A program made the translations under genes and the position numbers. DNA of 64,000 bases from Microtetraspora niveoalba (lineage in GTDB: Bacteria > Actinomycetota > Actinomycetes > Streptosporangiales > Streptosporangiaceae), in assembly GCF_001570405.1 (NCBI RefSeq), contig NZ_BBYM01000030.1, positions 1 to 64,000 of the forward strand, in the 5' to 3' direction. How positions within the stretch are numbered: position 1 is the first letter of the stretch; each line of letters begins with the position of its first letter. The notes beneath the pieces are model-generated. The model was not told the origin of the DNA and made no database searches. It saw only the letters and a list, made by a program, of their open reading frames with translations. Positions 62,336 to 64,000 of the stretch are shown in pieces.

Positions 62336-62875
62336 TCAGGCCGCGGAGCGGGCCGGCGCGGTGTGAATGCGGCGGGCGCCCCGTTGCAGGAGCCATCCTC
62401 CGGCGATCAGCAGCGCGCCCAGCACGAGGAAGCCGATGTCCCACCACATCTGGTACGGCCCGCCGCGGACGTGGTGGATGGACAGGATGTGGTGGTCGAC
62501 GATGCCTTCGACGAGGTTGAACAGGCCCCAGCCGACCAGGAGCCAGCCCCACAGCGCGCGCGACGTCCAGATGCTCCTGCGGCGGTGGGACATCCGCGCG
62601 TACAGCATGGCCAGGCCCACGAGCACCGCCGTCCAGGTGAACACGTGGAAGAACCCGTCCCACATGGTGTTCATCTGCAGACCGGGCACGGTGTCCACCG
62701 GGTAGTAGCGCACCCCGATGTTGTCGCTGTCGGTGCCGCTCAGCATGTGGTGCCACTGCAGGACCTGATGGAGCATGATGCCGTCGACGAATCCGCCGAG
62801 CCCCACGCCGAGGATCACCCCGGGCAGCGCGATGTCCGGCGTCGTATCGACCGGTCCGGTCGCTCTGGTCGCCAT
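62336..62875 (-). CDS. DUF2243 membrane protein
   Basis: The 179-residue protein has four to five membrane segments with conserved His (GGFVDGIMLHQVLQWHHMLS; NLVEGIVDHHILSIHHVRGG), the signature of DUF2243, a family of unknown function commonly located with CtaG-like genes. A metal or heme ligand role is inferred from the His pattern. Upstream, bases 62876-63226 hold no gene I can support. Confidence 0.9.
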   Translation of the reverse strand: MATRATGPVDTTPDIALPGVILGVGLGGFVDGIMLHQVLQWHHMLSGTDSDNIGVRYYPVDTVPGLQMNTMWDGFFHVFTWTAVLVGLAMLYARMSHRRRSIWTSRALWGWLLVGWGLFNLVEGIVDHHILSIHHVRGGPYQMWWDIGFLVLGALLIAGGWLLQRGARRIHTAPARSAA

Positions 62876-63226
62876 CGTCCCCTCTCCCCGCGGTCACATC
62901 GGTGCCCGTCCCGAAAGGGCGCCGGGTCCGGGCCTCGTGCCCTCGCGGGCGTCCGGCCCACCGTCCAGCGCACTGAGCGAGAGAGGGACCTGGACGACGG
63001 CTCGACCGCCGCAGGATCGGGACGCCACCCGGACGAGATCCGATGCTAAGCCGGGAAACCGCAGATCAGAGCGTAGGAAACGCCGTCGGTCCCGCTCCGG
63101 GCCCGGTCGGGCGTCGACGGACCGGCGCGTACGGCGGCCTGTCGACGCGGGCGCAGCCGTACGCGATCGGCGTGGCGCGGGCGCCCGAAGACGGCGGCGA
63201 TCCGGCGGATCGCCGAGACGGCGGAA

Positions 63227-63282
63227 GGCCGGTCAGAGGAGGCCGGTCAGAGAAGGCCGGTCAGAGGAGGCCGGTCAGAGAA
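63227..63282. repeat. 14-bp tandem repeat array (4 units)
   Basis: Four 14-bp units of GGCCGGTCAGAG(GA/AA) alternate exactly. The array begins in intergenic DNA and runs through the stop codon of the M15 peptidase gene (stop inside unit 4). It is a slippage-prone locus close to the gene end. Confidence 0.85.
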
Positions 63283-64000
63283 GGGAACCCACCTTGGGGT
63301 CGTACTCCCAGTGCCATGGCTCGAAGGGGCTGTGATACGCCCAGTCGGGGTGGATGAAACCGAACCGCTTCGAATTGGCCTCAAGCCAGTTGAACTGCGC
63401 GGAGCGGAAGATCTGCACACCGCCGCAGAGATCGACGGCCATGCCGAGACCGTGGTTGCTCTTGCCCGGCGTCGCGGCCAGCCCGGGGCGCTGGTAGTAG
63501 ACGGCCTGCTGCTCCCCGAGGCTGCGATAGCTGTCAGAGATGCACATGGGCGTACCGAACCGCTTCTGGTACGCGACGTTGAGGTCGGCGAAGGCGATCG
63601 CGGCGTCGGCGCGCAGTTCCTCCCCCTTCTGCGGAAGCGGGCAGAGAAACCCCCTCGGGAGCAGGCCGTTGGGGTACTGCGCCGCGAGGTCGACCCGCGT
63701 CGGGTCACAGGCCCCCGTGCCGCGATTGTTGGCGTTGACCTTCACGCCCAGTTTGACCAGCGCCCGGGTGAGCGATTTGACGAGGCTGGCCGATCGTTTG
63801 CGCAGGGCGTCGATCTCGGCGTCGAGCTGGGCCTCCTGGAGGAGGTTCTCCGCGCGCAGCTCCTGGGCCTCCGTGGCCAGCCGTTCGCGGTCCTGGAGGA
63901 GTTTGGCCGCGTCGGAGACGACGTTGTTCTGTTCCGCGACCATGTGGTTCACGTCGCTGAGCGCACGGAGGGTGGGCGTGCCGTCTCCACTCGGGAAGAA
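63275..64000 (-). CDS. M15-family D-Ala-D-Ala carboxypeptidase (VanY-like), 5' truncated by window
   Basis: The visible part has a coiled-coil-rich region (AKLLQDRERLATEAQELRAE) and a C-terminal M15/VanY peptidase domain with DSYRSLGEQQAVYYQRPGLA, SNHGLGMAVDLCGG (the Zn-site HxxxxxxD) and EPWHWEYD (the catalytic ExxH). It likely trims peptidoglycan stem peptides outside the cell. The frame is open to the window edge, so the N-terminus with the expected signal peptide is missing. The C-terminus is set by the tandem repeat array. Confidence 0.88.
   Translation of the reverse strand, partial: FFPSGDGTPTLRALSDVNHMVAEQNNVVSDAAKLLQDRERLATEAQELRAENLLQEAQLDAEIDALRKRSASLVKSLTRALVKLGVKVNANNRGTGACDPTRVDLAAQYPNGLLPRGFLCPLPQKGEELRADAAIAFADLNVAYQKRFGTPMCISDSYRSLGEQQAVYYQRPGLAATPGKSNHGLGMAVDLCGGVQIFRSAQFNWLEANSKRFGFIHPDWAYHSPFEPWHWEYDPKVGSLL

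Noticed and set aside
1-64000. CRISPR arrays, rRNA genes or complete insertion sequences
   Set aside because: No regularly spaced repeats of 20-40 bases with unique spacers, no rRNA-like segments and no intact transposase were found.

Overview
The window is high-GC DNA from a filamentous-type actinobacterium. Evidence is the strong G/C third-position bias, GTG and TTG starts, several leaderless promoters, mycothiol biosynthesis (MshD), an atypical GlnR, a SARP/AfsR-type regulator, a Cys-rich attenuator leader peptide and a Glp/GlpR cell-division cluster. A Streptosporangiales-like host is plausible, but I infer this only from gene content.

Bases 1-14245 look like conserved chromosome. A minus-strand sulfur block (27-aa leader peptide, DUF4395 protein, SseA rhodanese, DUF1416/SseC) is followed upstream by a thioredoxin-like protein, an ECF sigma/zinc anti-sigma pair, an LmeA-like lipid-binding protein and a MoaD-like protein. 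Then come glnR, a secreted 5'-nucleotidase, mshD, a Pit phosphate transporter with its DUF47 partner, dcd and tRNA-Gly(CCC). The sseC-sseA-thioredoxin-lmeA-glnR-mshD order matches the block known in Mycobacterium, with the sigma/anti-sigma pair inserted. A VapBC toxin-antitoxin pair and two unknown membrane/exported proteins lie at the left end.

Bases 14246 to about 25700 are accessory. Shuffled, frameshifted tyrosine-integrase remnants sit directly behind tRNA-Gly. They are followed by hypothetical proteins, a P-loop protein, a lipoprotein, a DUF4132 protein with a small partner, a NarL-type two-component operon with a membrane protein, and a VOC protein. Two diverged copies of a roughly 70-bp sequence lie about 9 kb apart here.

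Bases 25744-52367 carry stress, resistance and regulatory genes. These include a rifamycin phosphotransferase (rph), a SARP-type ATPase regulator converging on a DrrAB-like ABC exporter, a tandem universal stress protein, a [NiFe]-hydrogenase-protease remnant, a GH65 phosphorylase/hydrolase and a MarR gene with a perfect operator. Further on are a DUF3626 protein, an LLM flavin oxidoreductase, a histidine-rich repeat protein, an MBL hydrolase, an ASCH protein, an MFS exporter divergent from a DesK-type two-component pair, a DsbA-like protein, an epimerase, a PadR regulator with an FAD monooxygenase, and tRNA-Ala(CGC).

Bases 52417-57806 are the conserved glpR-rimJ-moaB-moaC-glp(moeA)-galU cluster divergent from 5-formyltetrahydrofolate cyclo-ligase. 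It links cell division (Glp/GlpR), molybdenum cofactor synthesis and UDP-glucose supply. The right end holds a cation/proton antiporter, an FmdB-type zinc-ribbon protein, a methylthioadenosine-type phosphorylase, a SAF/CpaB-like protein, a CtaG-like protein with a DUF2243 protein, and the C-terminal part of an M15 (VanY-type) peptidase cut by the window edge.
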